A DNA stretch of 64,000 nt from Streptomyces sp. F001 (lineage in GTDB: Bacteria > Actinomycetota > Actinomycetes > Streptomycetales > Streptomycetaceae), in contig NZ_QZWF01000016.1 of NCBI RefSeq assembly GCF_004187715.1, positions 1 to 64,000 on the forward strand, in the 5' to 3' direction. Of this stretch, positions 54,770-63,396 are shown piece by piece. The notes beneath the pieces were generated by a model, which had not been told where the DNA came from, did no database searches, and worked only from the letters and a program-made list of their open reading frames with translations. Numbering within the stretch: position 1 is the first letter of the stretch; each line of letters opens with the position of its first letter. A program made the position numbers and the translations under genes.

Positions 54770-55323
54770 CCGGTGGCCGCCAGCAACGTCGTACGACCGC
54801 CCAGCGCGAGCGAGAACTGGTCCGTGACCTGGGCCAGGGCCTCGGCCGAGCCCGGCGCGACGGTCAGCGTGCCGTCGTCGCCCACGGTGATGTCCTTGTC
54901 GAGCGTGAACCAGCCGGGGGTGATGTGGGCGGGGCCCATGGAGGCGAGGACCGGGCGCAGGGCGTAGTCGATGGCCAGGACGTGGGCGGTGGTGCCGCCG
55001 GTGGCCAGCGGGAGGACGGTCTTGCCCGCCAGCGCGTACTGCGGGAGCAGGTCGAGCAGGGACTTCAACAGGCCGGAGTAGGCGGCCTTGTAGACGGGGG
55101 TACCGATCACGACCCCGTCAGCCTGCTCGAACAGGGCGGTGGCTTCGACGATCGCCGGATGACGGAAGTCGGCGTGCAGCAGGGCCTGGGGCGGGAGCGT
55201 CCGCACGTCGAGCGGGACCACCTCATGTCCCTGGGCCGTGAGCCGGGCGTCGAGGTCGCGCAGGAGGCGGGCGGTGCGGGAGGTGGGGGAAGGGCTTCCG
55301 GAAACGGAGAGAACGGTCGCCAT
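54766..55323 (-). CDS. ssuE: NADPH-dependent FMN reductase, copy 2
   Basis: 185 residues, same fold as copy 1. Identical to it through HITPGWF, then a different C-terminus (DKDITVGDDGTLTVAPGSAE, LAQVTDQFSLALGG). The ATG overlaps nothing upstream; the stop overlaps the sfnB remnant start (ATGA). It supplies FMNH2 to the LLM enzymes of the minus operon. Confidence 0.9.
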   Translation of the reverse strand: MATVLSVSGSPSPTSRTARLLRDLDARLTAQGHEVVPLDVRTLPPQALLHADFRHPAIVEATALFEQADGVVIGTPVYKAAYSGLLKSLLDLLPQYALAGKTVLPLATGGTTAHVLAIDYALRPVLASMGPAHITPGWFTLDKDITVGDDGTLTVAPGSAEALAQVTDQFSLALGGRTTLLAATG

Positions 55324-55328
55324 GAGGG
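54907..55328 (-). repeat. 422-bp perfect inverted repeat, right arm
   Basis: The partner of 52548-52969, in opposite orientation, 1937 bases apart. Recombination between the arms would flip the ssuD-containing segment. Confidence 0.95.
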
Positions 55329-55354
55329 GACCTTTCAGAGATGTCGGACTGGGG

Positions 55355-55826
55355 TCAGGGAGTGGGGCTGGTGAGGACGGGCCTGTCGACGGCGGGTTCG
55401 GCAGCCTCCAGTTCGCGCACGAGAGGCAGCACCCACTTGCCGGATCTCCGCGTCGTCCTCCCAGCTGTCCCACAGCCGGGCGGCGACCTCGGCGGCGTCG
55501 GCCGCCTCGGCCCACAGCTCGGCCGCGGGCGGGACCTCGCGGCGGCCCACGGCACGGGCCTCGGCCTCGGTGTGGGTGGTGGTCACCGTCGGAACCAGGC
55601 CGATCCTGCTGGTCAGGGGCGCGACGCGGGCGAGGACGGTCACCGCGTCGAGCCGGCCTGCGCTGTCGTCGGGCGGTGGCGCGAGGGAGTCGCCGACGGT
55701 GACGAAGTCCAGGGCGCCTTGCTCGGCGAGGCCGATCAGGTCCGTCCGGTGGGCGGTGATGAGGGACTCGGCGGGGCGGTGGCCGGCCCCGTCGAGGGCG
55801 AGGAAGGGGTGGAGTTCGCGGGGCAT
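55355..55826 (-). pseudogene. LLM monooxygenase remnant: N-terminus and last residues only
   Basis: From ATG 55826: ELHPFLALDGAGHRPAESL, DFVTVGDSLAPPPDDSAGRL, then GLVPTVTTTHTE joins ARAVGRREVPPAAELWAEAA without the 30-odd residues expected between them. After LWDSWEDDAEIR the frame changes and KWVLPLVRELEAAEPAVD gives a normal LLM C-terminus to the stop at 55355. About 200 residues are missing at that joint. Same cut motif as the gene at 41934-42536. Confidence 0.7.
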
Positions 55827-55899
55827 GACCTCGTGTCCTGTGCTCGTGTGCGAAGGCAGGGGTGCGCAGGCGTCGTGCGGCCTGCGCACCCCGGGTCGG

Positions 55900-56886
55900 C
55901 TACTTGTTGGTCTTGGGCAGGCCGGGCGGGTTGATCTCGGACTTGGTCACGGCTTCGTCGGACAGGCCCCAGCGCTCAAGTACCTTCGCGTAGATGCCGT
56001 TCTCGATGACGTGGTTGAGGGCATCGGCGAGCGGCTTGACCAGGCCGCTGTCCTTCTTGGTGGTGGCCGCGATGAGGCCCTGGAGGGTGGCGCCGGCGCC
56101 GGAGTAGGTGCCGACGACCTCGGTCTTGCCGGTGGTGGCCGCGTGGTAGGCGGCGGTCGGGTTGGGGCCGAGGTAGAGGTCGATGCGGCCGGACTGGAGG
56201 GCGAGGTAGGTGTCGCTGTCGTTCTGGTAGTACTTGATGTCCGCCGGCTTGCGGCCGGCCTTCTCGTTCTCCTTGCTCCACTCGATGAGCAGCTTCTCCT
56301 GGTTGGTGCCGCTGCCCACGGCGACCTTCTTGCCCGCCACGTCCTCGGGTCCGGTGACCTTCAGGCCGCTGCCCTTCTTCGCCTCGAAGCCCAGGTTGTC
56401 CTCGCGGTAGGTGGCGAAGTCGTACTTCTCCTTGCGCTCCTCGGTGACGGTGATGTTGCTGAAGCCGACGTCGTACTTGGCGCTGTCGAGGCCGACGAAG
56501 ATGTTCTCCCAGGAGACCGTGTTGATGTGCAGCTCGAGGCCGAGCACGTCGGCGACCAGAGAGGCGATGTCGGACTCGACGCCGATGACGGTCTTGTTGT
56601 CGGTGGCGTAGAAGGTGAGCGGCGCGGCGGAGCCGGACGAGTCGACGATCTCCAGGGTGCCTCTCTTGCGGATCTCCTCCGGGACCTCGGCGGCTATGGA
56701 GTCGACCTTGTCCGTGGTGATGCGGTCCTGATCGGGACTGATATTGATCTTCGTCGTCTTGCCCGACTTGCCCGCGACCTCGGTCGTGCCGCCGTCGGAG
56801 GGGTTGCTGCAGGCGGCCAGGACGAGGGCGGCGGCGAGTCCGAGCGCGGCTGCGGCGGCGCGGCGGCGGGCGAGGCTGGTGGACAC
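55900..56886 (-). CDS. Polar amino acid/cystine-type binding lipoprotein 1
   Basis: 328 residues. Lipobox ALVLAACSN (Cys26). Family 3 solute-binding fold: RKRGTLEIVDSSGSAAPLTF, IGVESDIASLVADVLGLELH, YDVGFSNITVTEERKEKYDF, IDLYLGPNPTAAYHAATTGK. It probably binds cystine, a sulfur amino acid or another small sulfur compound, given its operon. It lies after the permease and ATPase genes. Confidence 0.85.
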   Translation of the reverse strand: MSTSLARRRAAAAALGLAAALVLAACSNPSDGGTTEVAGKSGKTTKINISPDQDRITTDKVDSIAAEVPEEIRKRGTLEIVDSSGSAAPLTFYATDNKTVIGVESDIASLVADVLGLELHINTVSWENIFVGLDSAKYDVGFSNITVTEERKEKYDFATYREDNLGFEAKKGSGLKVTGPEDVAGKKVAVGSGTNQEKLLIEWSKENEKAGRKPADIKYYQNDSDTYLALQSGRIDLYLGPNPTAAYHAATTGKTEVVGTYSGAGATLQGLIAATTKKDSGLVKPLADALNHVIENGIYAKVLERWGLSDEAVTKSEINPPGLPKTNK

Positions 56887-56923
56887 GGTCGTTCTCCTTG
56901 CGTTGGCGTGAGGTGAGGCTTGG

Positions 56924-57684
<761 letters not shown>

Positions 57685-57688
<4 letters not shown>

Positions 57689-58707
57689 CGGTTGTCTCCC
57701 AGAGGCTTGAGGGGTACGAGGGGCTGGTTCCGCTGAGCCGCCGCGACCCTGAGGTTGCGCAAAAAACGGCGGGCGCGCTGGATGGGGGTGGGCGGCGGGG
57801 TGCGGTTGGCGCCGCGGGCGTAGCGGCGCTCCACGTAGTACTGGGCGATCGACAGCAGGGAGGTCAGGACCACGTACCAGGCGGTGGCGACCAGCAGCAG
57901 CGGGATGACGCGGCCGTTGCGGCCGTAGATGACCTGCACCTGGTAGAAGAGCTCGCCAATGGACATCACGTAGACCACCGAGGTGCCCTTGAGCAGGCCG
58001 ATGATCTCGTTTCCGGCGGTGGGCAGGATGGCGCGCATGGCCTGCGGCAGCACGATCCTGCGGATCTGCCGCAGCCGGGGAATGCCCAGTGCCGCGGCGG
58101 CCTCCAGTTGTCCGTGGTCGACGGAGATGACGCCGCCGCGCACGATCTCGGCGGCGTACGCGGCCTGGTGGAGCGTGAGGCCGATGATGGCCGCGCCGAT
58201 GGTGCCGATGAGGCTGTTGCTGTCGACGGACCAGAACACCGGTCCGAAGGGGATGCCGACGCCCAGCCTGTCGTACAGCGCGCTCAGGTTGAACCAGAAC
58301 ACCAGCTGGACGATCATCGGGATCGACCGGAAGATCCAGATGTAGGTCCAGGCAACCGTCTGCAGCACCGGGCTGTGCGACAGTCGCATGAAGGCCAGGA
58401 CGGTGCCCAGGAGGAAGCCCAGCACGGTGGCGTACGCGGTCAGCTGAAGGGTCACCCACACCGCCTGCACGATCGTCTCGGACAGGACGTAGTCGCGGAA
58501 GACGCCCCACTCCCAGACGGGATTGGTGGCCAGGCCGTGGGCGAACTGGGCGACCAGCACGATCACGGCGACGGCCGCCGCCCAGCGGGCGTAGTGGCGG
58601 GCGGGTACGACCTTGAGGGATGCCGGATCGCCCGGGGCGGGCGGGGCTTCGGGGCCGGTGCCCGGAGTGGCCGCACCGGGCGGCGCAGTGTCGGTGGTGG
58701 ATGCCAT
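57685..58707 (-). CDS. Amino acid-type ABC permease 1
   Basis: 340 residues from ATG 58707 (AGGA upstream). Short Pro-rich head, then five to six helices; VWVTLQLTAYATVLGFLLGT, YIWIFRSIPMIVQLVFWFNL and the EAA loop LEAAAALGIPRLRQIRRIVL are family marks. About half of its residues match the permease at 61924, so the two arose by duplication. Confidence 0.88.
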
Positions 58708-58728
58708 CGTCGTGTTCCTGCTCAACTC

Positions 58729-59703
58729 TTATGCGTGCTCGGGCGGGTTGATCCGCGACGTGTCGATCGCGGAGGCGGACGTGCCCCACTTCTTGAGGAT
58801 CCGGCCGTACGTGCCGTCCTTGATCAGCTCGTTGACGGCGGCCTGGAAGGCCTTGGTGAGTGGGGAGCCCTTCTTGAAGGCGAAGCCGACGTCGAGGCGG
58901 TGGAACTCGCCGAGGAAGGTGGTCTGCGAGGCGGGCTGGGCCGCCTGATAGCGCAGGCCGTTGATGGTCGACATGATCACGTCGATACGGCCCTGCTGGA
59001 GTGCGGCGAGGGTCGCCGCGTTCTCCGAGTAGACCTTCACGTCGTACGGCTTCTTGCCGGCCTTCGCGCACACGCCCTTCTGCGCGGTGAGGGTCGCCTC
59101 GAAGGTGGTGCCGGCGCCGGTGCCGATGGTCAGCCCGCACAGCCGGGTGAGGTCGGTGACCTTCGACGTGAGCTCGGTGTTGCCCTTCTTCACCGCGAAG
59201 CCCTGGCCGTCATTGATGTAGGTGACGAAGTCGATGGTCTTCAAGCGATCGCCCGTGACCCCGAAGTTGCCGGTGCCGAAGTCGTACTTGCCGCTGCCCA
59301 GGGCGGGCAGGATCGTCTCGAAGGAGGCGTCCTGCCGCTCCAGCTTCACGCCGAGCACCTTGGCCACGGCGTCAGCGAGGTCGATGTCCTGACCCGCGGG
59401 GGCCTTGTCCGTGCCGTTCGGGTAGTACGCCCCGGGCGGGAATCCGATCGAGCTGCCGACGCGGAGCGTGCCCGCCTTGCGCACTGCGGCTGGCAGCAGG
59501 GCAGCGGCCGAGTCGACCTTGCGTACGGCGGTGACCGGGTCGTCGGTCGGCGCGGGGGAGGCCTGAGCGCCCGCCACTGCTGTGCCGTCGGTGTCGCCGG
59601 AGCCGCAGGCGGTCAGTGCCAGGAGCGGCAGCAGCGTGAGGGCGGCGGCGAGGCGCAGGCGGGCTCTGATCCCGGGGAGGTTCACAGGTCGGGGGCCTTT
59701 CAT
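58729..59703 (-). CDS. Polar amino acid/cystine-type binding lipoprotein 2
   Basis: 324 residues. Lipobox LLALTACGS (Cys33). AVRKAGTLRVGSSIGFPPGA, LGVKLERQDASFETILPALG, YDFGTGNFGVTGDRLKTIDF and IDVIMSTINGLRYQAAQPAS mark family 3. Mature domain differs much from binding protein 1, so the importer probably has two substrate ranges. The start follows the GNAT stop directly (overlap). Confidence 0.86.
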   Translation of the reverse strand: MKGPRPVNLPGIRARLRLAAALTLLPLLALTACGSGDTDGTAVAGAQASPAPTDDPVTAVRKVDSAAALLPAAVRKAGTLRVGSSIGFPPGAYYPNGTDKAPAGQDIDLADAVAKVLGVKLERQDASFETILPALGSGKYDFGTGNFGVTGDRLKTIDFVTYINDGQGFAVKKGNTELTSKVTDLTRLCGLTIGTGAGTTFEATLTAQKGVCAKAGKKPYDVKVYSENAATLAALQQGRIDVIMSTINGLRYQAAQPASQTTFLGEFHRLDVGFAFKKGSPLTKAFQAAVNELIKDGTYGRILKKWGTSASAIDTSRINPPEHA

Positions 59704-60197
59704 ATGTGCGACTGGACGTTGAGGTGCTTCTCGAAGGGCAGCGGGCCGATGGTTTCCGGGTCGGCCTCGGTGTCGAACAGCGGTGTGTAGCCGGTGGCCA
59801 GGTACAGGCCGCGGGCCTCGGGCTGGCGTGGTCCGGTGGTCAGGTAGATGCGCCGGTAGCCGCGTGCGCCCGCCTCGCGTTCCAGCTCGGCGATGACGTG
59901 CCGGGCAAGGCCGCGTCTGCGGTGGGCGGAATGGGTCCAGATCCGCTTCAGTTCGGCCGTGGTCGCGTCGTACCGGCGGAAGGCGCCGCCCGCGACGGGC
60001 TCACCACGCTCCAGCAACAGGAGAAGCAGGCCGCCGTACGGTTCGGTGAACTCCTCGTCGGGGTAGCGGGAGATCTCGGCGTGCGCGTCCTTGCCGTAGC
60101 GCGTCGAGTACTCGTGGCCGAGTTCACGCAGCAGGGGTCTCACGCGCGGGTCGGAGACGGGCACCTGGACGACCGTCAACTCCGTTGCGGAGGTCAT
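59700..60197 (-). CDS. GNAT acetyltransferase
   Basis: 165 residues. LKRIWTHSAHRRRGLARHVI is the acetyl-CoA loop (R/Q-x-x-G-x-G/A), then RIYLTTGPRQPEARGLYLAT. ATG overlaps the LLM stop and its own stop overlaps binding protein 2, so it is a built-in part of the operon. It may acetylate an amine-bearing sulfur compound such as S-substituted cysteine before oxidation, as proposed for cystine-derivative pathways of Bacillus (inference). Confidence 0.85.
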   Translation of the reverse strand: MTSATELTVVQVPVSDPRVRPLLRELGHEYSTRYGKDAHAEISRYPDEEFTEPYGGLLLLLLERGEPVAGGAFRRYDATTAELKRIWTHSAHRRRGLARHVIAELEREAGARGYRRIYLTTGPRQPEARGLYLATGYTPLFDTEADPETIGPLPFEKHLNVQSHI

Positions 60198-61330
60198 CCG
60201 TTCACCGCCGCGAGGGTTTGTGTGCCGCGTGCCGTCCGCTCGGCGTCGCGCTTGGCGACCTCCTCGCGGACGATCGGGATGACGTACCGGCCGAAGTCGA
60301 TGGCGTCGCCGAGCAGGTCGTAGCCGCGTGCGGAGAGGATGTCGACGCCGAGGTCGTAGTAGTCGAGCAGCGCCTGGGCGACCGTCTCCGGGGTGCCGAC
60401 CAGGGCGTTGGAGTTGCCCGCGCCCCCGGTGGCGGCAGCGGTCGGGGTCCACAGCGCGCGGTCGTAGCGCTCCCCCGCCTCGGCGATCGCGATCAGCCGC
60501 TGCGAGCCTGCGTTCTGGGGCTGAGCGTGCCCGTTGTGGCGCTTGGTGATCACCTCGCCCTTCTCCTTGCGGGCCTTGATCGCGCCGACCGTGCGGTGGG
60601 CCTTCTCCCAGGCCAGTTCCTCGGTGGGGGCGATGATCGGGCGGAAGGCGACCTGGATGCGGGGAACGTCGGTGCGGCCCGCGGCCTTCGCGGCGGCCTT
60701 CACGTTCTCGATCTGCTCGGCGGTCTTGGCGAGGGGCTCGCCCCACAGGCAGTAGATGTCGGCCTCGGCGCCTCCCGCGGCGTATGCGGCGGGCGACGAA
60801 CCGCCGAACGAGACGCCGGGGCGCGGCTGCTGGACAGGAAAGACGTCGCTGACGAAGTCGTGGAAGCGGTAGTGCTCGCCCTCGTGGTCGAAGGGCTCGT
60901 GGGTGGTCCAGATCTTCTTGACGATCCGGATGTACTCGCGGGTGCGGGCGTAGCGCTCGCCCTTGGTGAGGATGTCGCCCTCGCGGCCCTGTTCGTGGTC
61001 GTTGCCGCCGGTGATGAAGTGCACGGTCAGCCGGCCCTCGCTGATCTGGTCGAGGGTGGCGAAGGTCTTGGCGGCGAAGGTGGGGTACGAGACGTTGGGC
61101 CGGTGAGCGAGCAGGATCTGGAGGCGGTCCAGCCTGCTCGCGATGTAGGCGGCGGCCGGTGCGGGATCCGGCGATCCCGAGCCGTAGGCGAACAGCACCC
61201 GGTCCCAGCCGTGGTCCTCGTGCGCACGGGCGAGCCGGAGCGTGTACTCCTTGTCGAACGCGACGCCGGAACGCGGGGTGGTTTCGGAGCCGTCGTTGGT
61301 AGCGGCGATGCCGAGGAATTCCACGGGCAT
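60194..61330 (-). CDS. LLM-class monooxygenase, first structural gene of the minus operon
   Basis: 378 residues. MPVEFLGIAATNDGSETTPR, VLFAYGSGSPDPAPAAAYIA, VHFITGGNDHEQGREGDILT and DILSARGYDLLGDAIDFGRY match the SsuD-like oxidoreductases, and closely the frameshifted gene at 49841. ATG 61330 has GAAAGG. It follows leader peptide 4 by 217 bases. Confidence 0.88.
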   Translation of the reverse strand: MPVEFLGIAATNDGSETTPRSGVAFDKEYTLRLARAHEDHGWDRVLFAYGSGSPDPAPAAAYIASRLDRLQILLAHRPNVSYPTFAAKTFATLDQISEGRLTVHFITGGNDHEQGREGDILTKGERYARTREYIRIVKKIWTTHEPFDHEGEHYRFHDFVSDVFPVQQPRPGVSFGGSSPAAYAAGGAEADIYCLWGEPLAKTAEQIENVKAAAKAAGRTDVPRIQVAFRPIIAPTEELAWEKAHRTVGAIKARKEKGEVITKRHNGHAQPQNAGSQRLIAIAEAGERYDRALWTPTAAATGGAGNSNALVGTPETVAQALLDYYDLGVDILSARGYDLLGDAIDFGRYVIPIVREEVAKRDAERTARGTQTLAAVNG

Positions 61331-61519
61331 GGCAGTGGCCTTTCGGGAGCGACCGCACGCAGGCATGGCGGAATGGCCTTGCGTGGAGGCATGAGTGACA
61401 GCCCGTCAGGAAGACGGGTCGATGCAGACGTGACGACGTCGAGCGTCGGGAGAAGCAGAGCTGTGGCAGCGCGCGCGAAGAGAGGACTCGGCCCGCAACG
61501 GGGTCACCGAGGGAGGGAA

Positions 61520-61537
61520 GGGCCGGTCAGACGGCCC
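61520..61537 (-). promoter_or_regulatory. Hairpin after leader peptide 4 with an alternative partner
   Basis: On the transcript GGGCCG-TCTGAC-CGGCCC forms a 6-bp stem nine bases after the leader stop. A second GGGCCG at 61494-61489 could pair with the same CGGCCC and undo it. A further hairpin CCCGTC/GACGGG lies at 61402-61418 before the LLM gene. Confidence 0.5.
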
Positions 61538-61546
61538 GCTGCCGAG

Positions 61547-61624
61547 TCAGGCGCAACACGCGGCGGACCACACCCGACCGAAGTCGATGTGATCGCGCGA
61601 GACCAAGCGCTGCTGGGCATTCAT
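61547..61624 (-). CDS. Cys-containing leader peptide 4, before the long minus operon
   Basis: 25 codons: MNAQQRLVSRDHIDFGRVWS then AACCA. The HIDFGRV core and the Cys-Cys end are clear. The candidate promoter TTGACG-N18-TCAATT ends six bases before the ATG, so the message would begin at the start codon. The dyad AGCAG-N6-CTGCT (61635-61652) lies inside this promoter. Confidence 0.85.
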   Translation of the reverse strand: MNAQQRLVSRDHIDFGRVWSAACCA

Positions 61625-61708
61625 GCGGTCAATTGAGCAGTACATCCTGCTGTTCGTCAAGCAGCGCCCGGATGCCGGACCGCCTCGGCCAACCTCTGCC
61701 GCTCGTTG

Positions 61709-61739
61709 TTGACACATCCGCGCTGCGGGCACATACGAT
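61709..61739 (+). promoter_or_regulatory. Candidate promoter toward the second permease
   Basis: TTGACA (61709-61714), 19-base spacer, TACGAT (61734-61739). About 185 bases before the permease start; the rest of the 299-base gap 61625-61923 shows no gene or leader peptide on the plus strand. Confidence 0.45.
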
Positions 61740-61923
61740 CGATGGCGGATCGGCTCCGCCCTGCGTGGCAGCCTCTCCGGCCGCGTTGAGGGACGCGGCG
61801 AATGTGACGACTCCGAGCCCCGGCCGCACCGTACCCGCGCAGCGCCTGAGCCGCTGCGCTCCCCTACGAGTGCCACCGGGTGGGTACCCACGCCTGCGAT
61901 TCCCTCCCCCGGAGAGTCTCCCG

Positions 61924-62946
61924 ATGGTCACGCCTTCCGACGTCACGCCTCCCGATGCCACATCTGCCCCTGCTACGAAGCCCCCGGAGCGGGCGGGCGC
62001 CCCCGGCCCCGACCTGCCGCGGATCGTGCCACGCCGGCACATCGGCCGCTGGGCGACCGCTGCCGCCGCGCTGCTCGTCTTCGCGATGGTGCTCAACTCC
62101 GTCGTCCGCAACAACGCCTTCCAATGGAACGTGGTGGGCCGGTACTTCACCACCGCCGCCGTGCTCGACGGACTGCTGCTGACCCTGTGGCTGACCGGTG
62201 TGGTGATGGCGCTCGGGTTCCTGCTCGGCACCGTACTGGCGGTGATGCGGCTGTCCGCCAACCCGGTGCTGCGCACGCTGAGTTGGGGTTACGTGTGGAT
62301 CTTCCGGTCCACGCCGCTGCTGGTGCAGCTGCTGTTCTGGTTCAACATCGGCGCCCTGTACCCGACGCTCGGCCTCGGCATCCCGTTCGGCCCGCAGTTC
62401 GTCACCGTCAAGACGGTCAACCTGCTGGGCCCCACCCTCACCGCCGTCATCGGCCTGACCCTGCACGAGACCGCCTACGCCGCCGAAGTGGTACGCGGCG
62501 GCATCCTCTCGGTGGACTCCGGACAGACCGAGGCCGCCCAGGCGCTCGGGCTGAGCAGGCGCCGCACCCTGCGCCGGATCGTCATTCCCCAGGCGATGCG
62601 CTCCATCGTGCCGACCGCCGGGAACATGCTGATCGGCACCCTCAAGGGCACGAGCATCGTCAGCGTGCTGGCCGTGCACGACCTGCTGTACTCGGTTCAG
62701 CTGATCTACAACCAGACCTACCAGGTCATCCCCCTGCTGATGGTCGCCACCCTCTGGTACATCGCGGTCACCAGCGTGCTCAGCGCGGGCCAGTACTACA
62801 TCGAGCGGTACTACGCGAGGGGCAACTCCCGTGCGCTACCGCCTACTCCACTGCAGCGGCTGCGCGGTCGCCTGGGCGTCCTGCGCACCCGGTTGAGCGC
62901 GGCGACGGCCGCCGACGCCCGCCCGGCGATCGACTGTGACCGGTGA
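61924..62946 (+). CDS. Amino acid-type ABC permease 2
   Basis: 340 residues from ATG 61924 with GGAG upstream. LWLTGVVMALGFLLGTVLAV, YVWIFRSTPLLVQLLFWFNI, the EAA loop TEAAQALGLSRRRTLRRIVI and LKGTSIVSVLAVHDLLYSVQ are family marks. It is a paralogue of the permease at 57685, transcribed the other way and without ATPase or binding protein of its own, so it probably shares those of the divergent operon. Confidence 0.88.
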   Translation: MVTPSDVTPPDATSAPATKPPERAGAPGPDLPRIVPRRHIGRWATAAAALLVFAMVLNSVVRNNAFQWNVVGRYFTTAAVLDGLLLTLWLTGVVMALGFLLGTVLAVMRLSANPVLRTLSWGYVWIFRSTPLLVQLLFWFNIGALYPTLGLGIPFGPQFVTVKTVNLLGPTLTAVIGLTLHETAYAAEVVRGGILSVDSGQTEAAQALGLSRRRTLRRIVIPQAMRSIVPTAGNMLIGTLKGTSIVSVLAVHDLLYSVQLIYNQTYQVIPLLMVATLWYIAVTSVLSAGQYYIERYYARGNSRALPPTPLQRLRGRLGVLRTRLSAATAADARPAIDCDR

Positions 62947-63003
62947 GCGGCACGCTCCTCGGCGCCCCACCAGCAGCCGGGCCGCCGTCGCCTTCGCCCG
63001 CCC

Positions 63004-63126
63004 CGCACCAACGCCCCCGCCTTCCGCCAGAACGACGCGGTGGCCCACACGCTTCTGCGCGCCCTGAGCGCCGCCCGTGCCGAGACGGCGACGCCTCCGG
63101 AGGACGGCAAACCCCTCAGGGCGTGA
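63004..63126 (+). pseudogene. Short coding remnant, unrecognised
   Basis: RTNAPAFRQNDAVAHTLLRA then LSAARAETATPPEDG and a stop. It has protein-like composition and no start codon, directly after the permease gene. Probably the tail of a lost gene; I cannot name the family. Confidence 0.3.
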
Positions 63127-63139
63127 GCCCTTCCCCACT

Positions 63140-63162
63140 TTTCCTATCGAATTACTAGGAAA
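63140..63162. promoter_or_regulatory. Operator TTTCCTA-N9-TAGGAAA, copy 2
   Basis: Perfect 7-bp arms around nine bases, three bases upstream of a TTGACG -35. Matches the site at 44040-44062 in arms and spacer length. Confidence 0.7.
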
Positions 63163-63202
63163 GTCTTGACGGTGTTCAGCGAGGATGCGCAGGATGATGC
63201 AC

Positions 63203-63286
63203 ATGTCCCGTACGCAGCAACGACTCGTTCGTCGTCGGCATGTCGACTTTGGTCACGTCGTCAGTGCCGCCTGCTGTCGCGTGTAG
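63203..63286 (+). CDS. Cys-containing leader peptide 5, before the winged-helix regulator
   Basis: 27 codons: MSRTQQRLVRRRHVDFGHVV then SAACCRV. HVDFGHV core and Cys-Cys end parallel leader 4. TTGACG (63166-63171)-N18-CAGGAT ends seven bases before the ATG, so the transcript is probably leaderless; the AGGA before it belongs to the -10. Two in-frame ATGs just upstream (63194, 63197) would lie in the -10 itself. Confidence 0.85.
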   Translation: MSRTQQRLVRRRHVDFGHVVSAACCRV

Positions 63287-63338
63287 GGCACGCGGCTCAC
63301 CTATTCGCCCGTGCTGCCCCGCCCTTCTCTCCCAGGCG

Positions 63339-63367
63339 ATCAGGCGAATTCACCTACTGCGCCTGAT
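63339..63367 (+). promoter_or_regulatory. Hairpin between leader 5 and the regulator, with duplicated arm
   Basis: ATCAGGCG and CGCCTGAT form an 8-bp stem with a 13-base loop. CAGGCG occurs twice in tandem (63333 and 63341), so two upstream arms compete for one partner. It ends 30 bases before the regulator start. Confidence 0.5.
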
Positions 63368-63396
63368 GGCCCGACACACTTCTGAGGGACATCCCC

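Noticed and set aside
61674..61920. A sixth leader peptide in front of the second permease
   Set aside because: No plus-strand frame in the gap contains the H-[IV]-D core or a Cys-ending short ORF.
63190..63195. AGGA before leader 5 as a Shine-Dalgarno site
   Set aside because: It coincides with the -10 hexamer at the right distance from TTGACG, so it would not be in the transcript.
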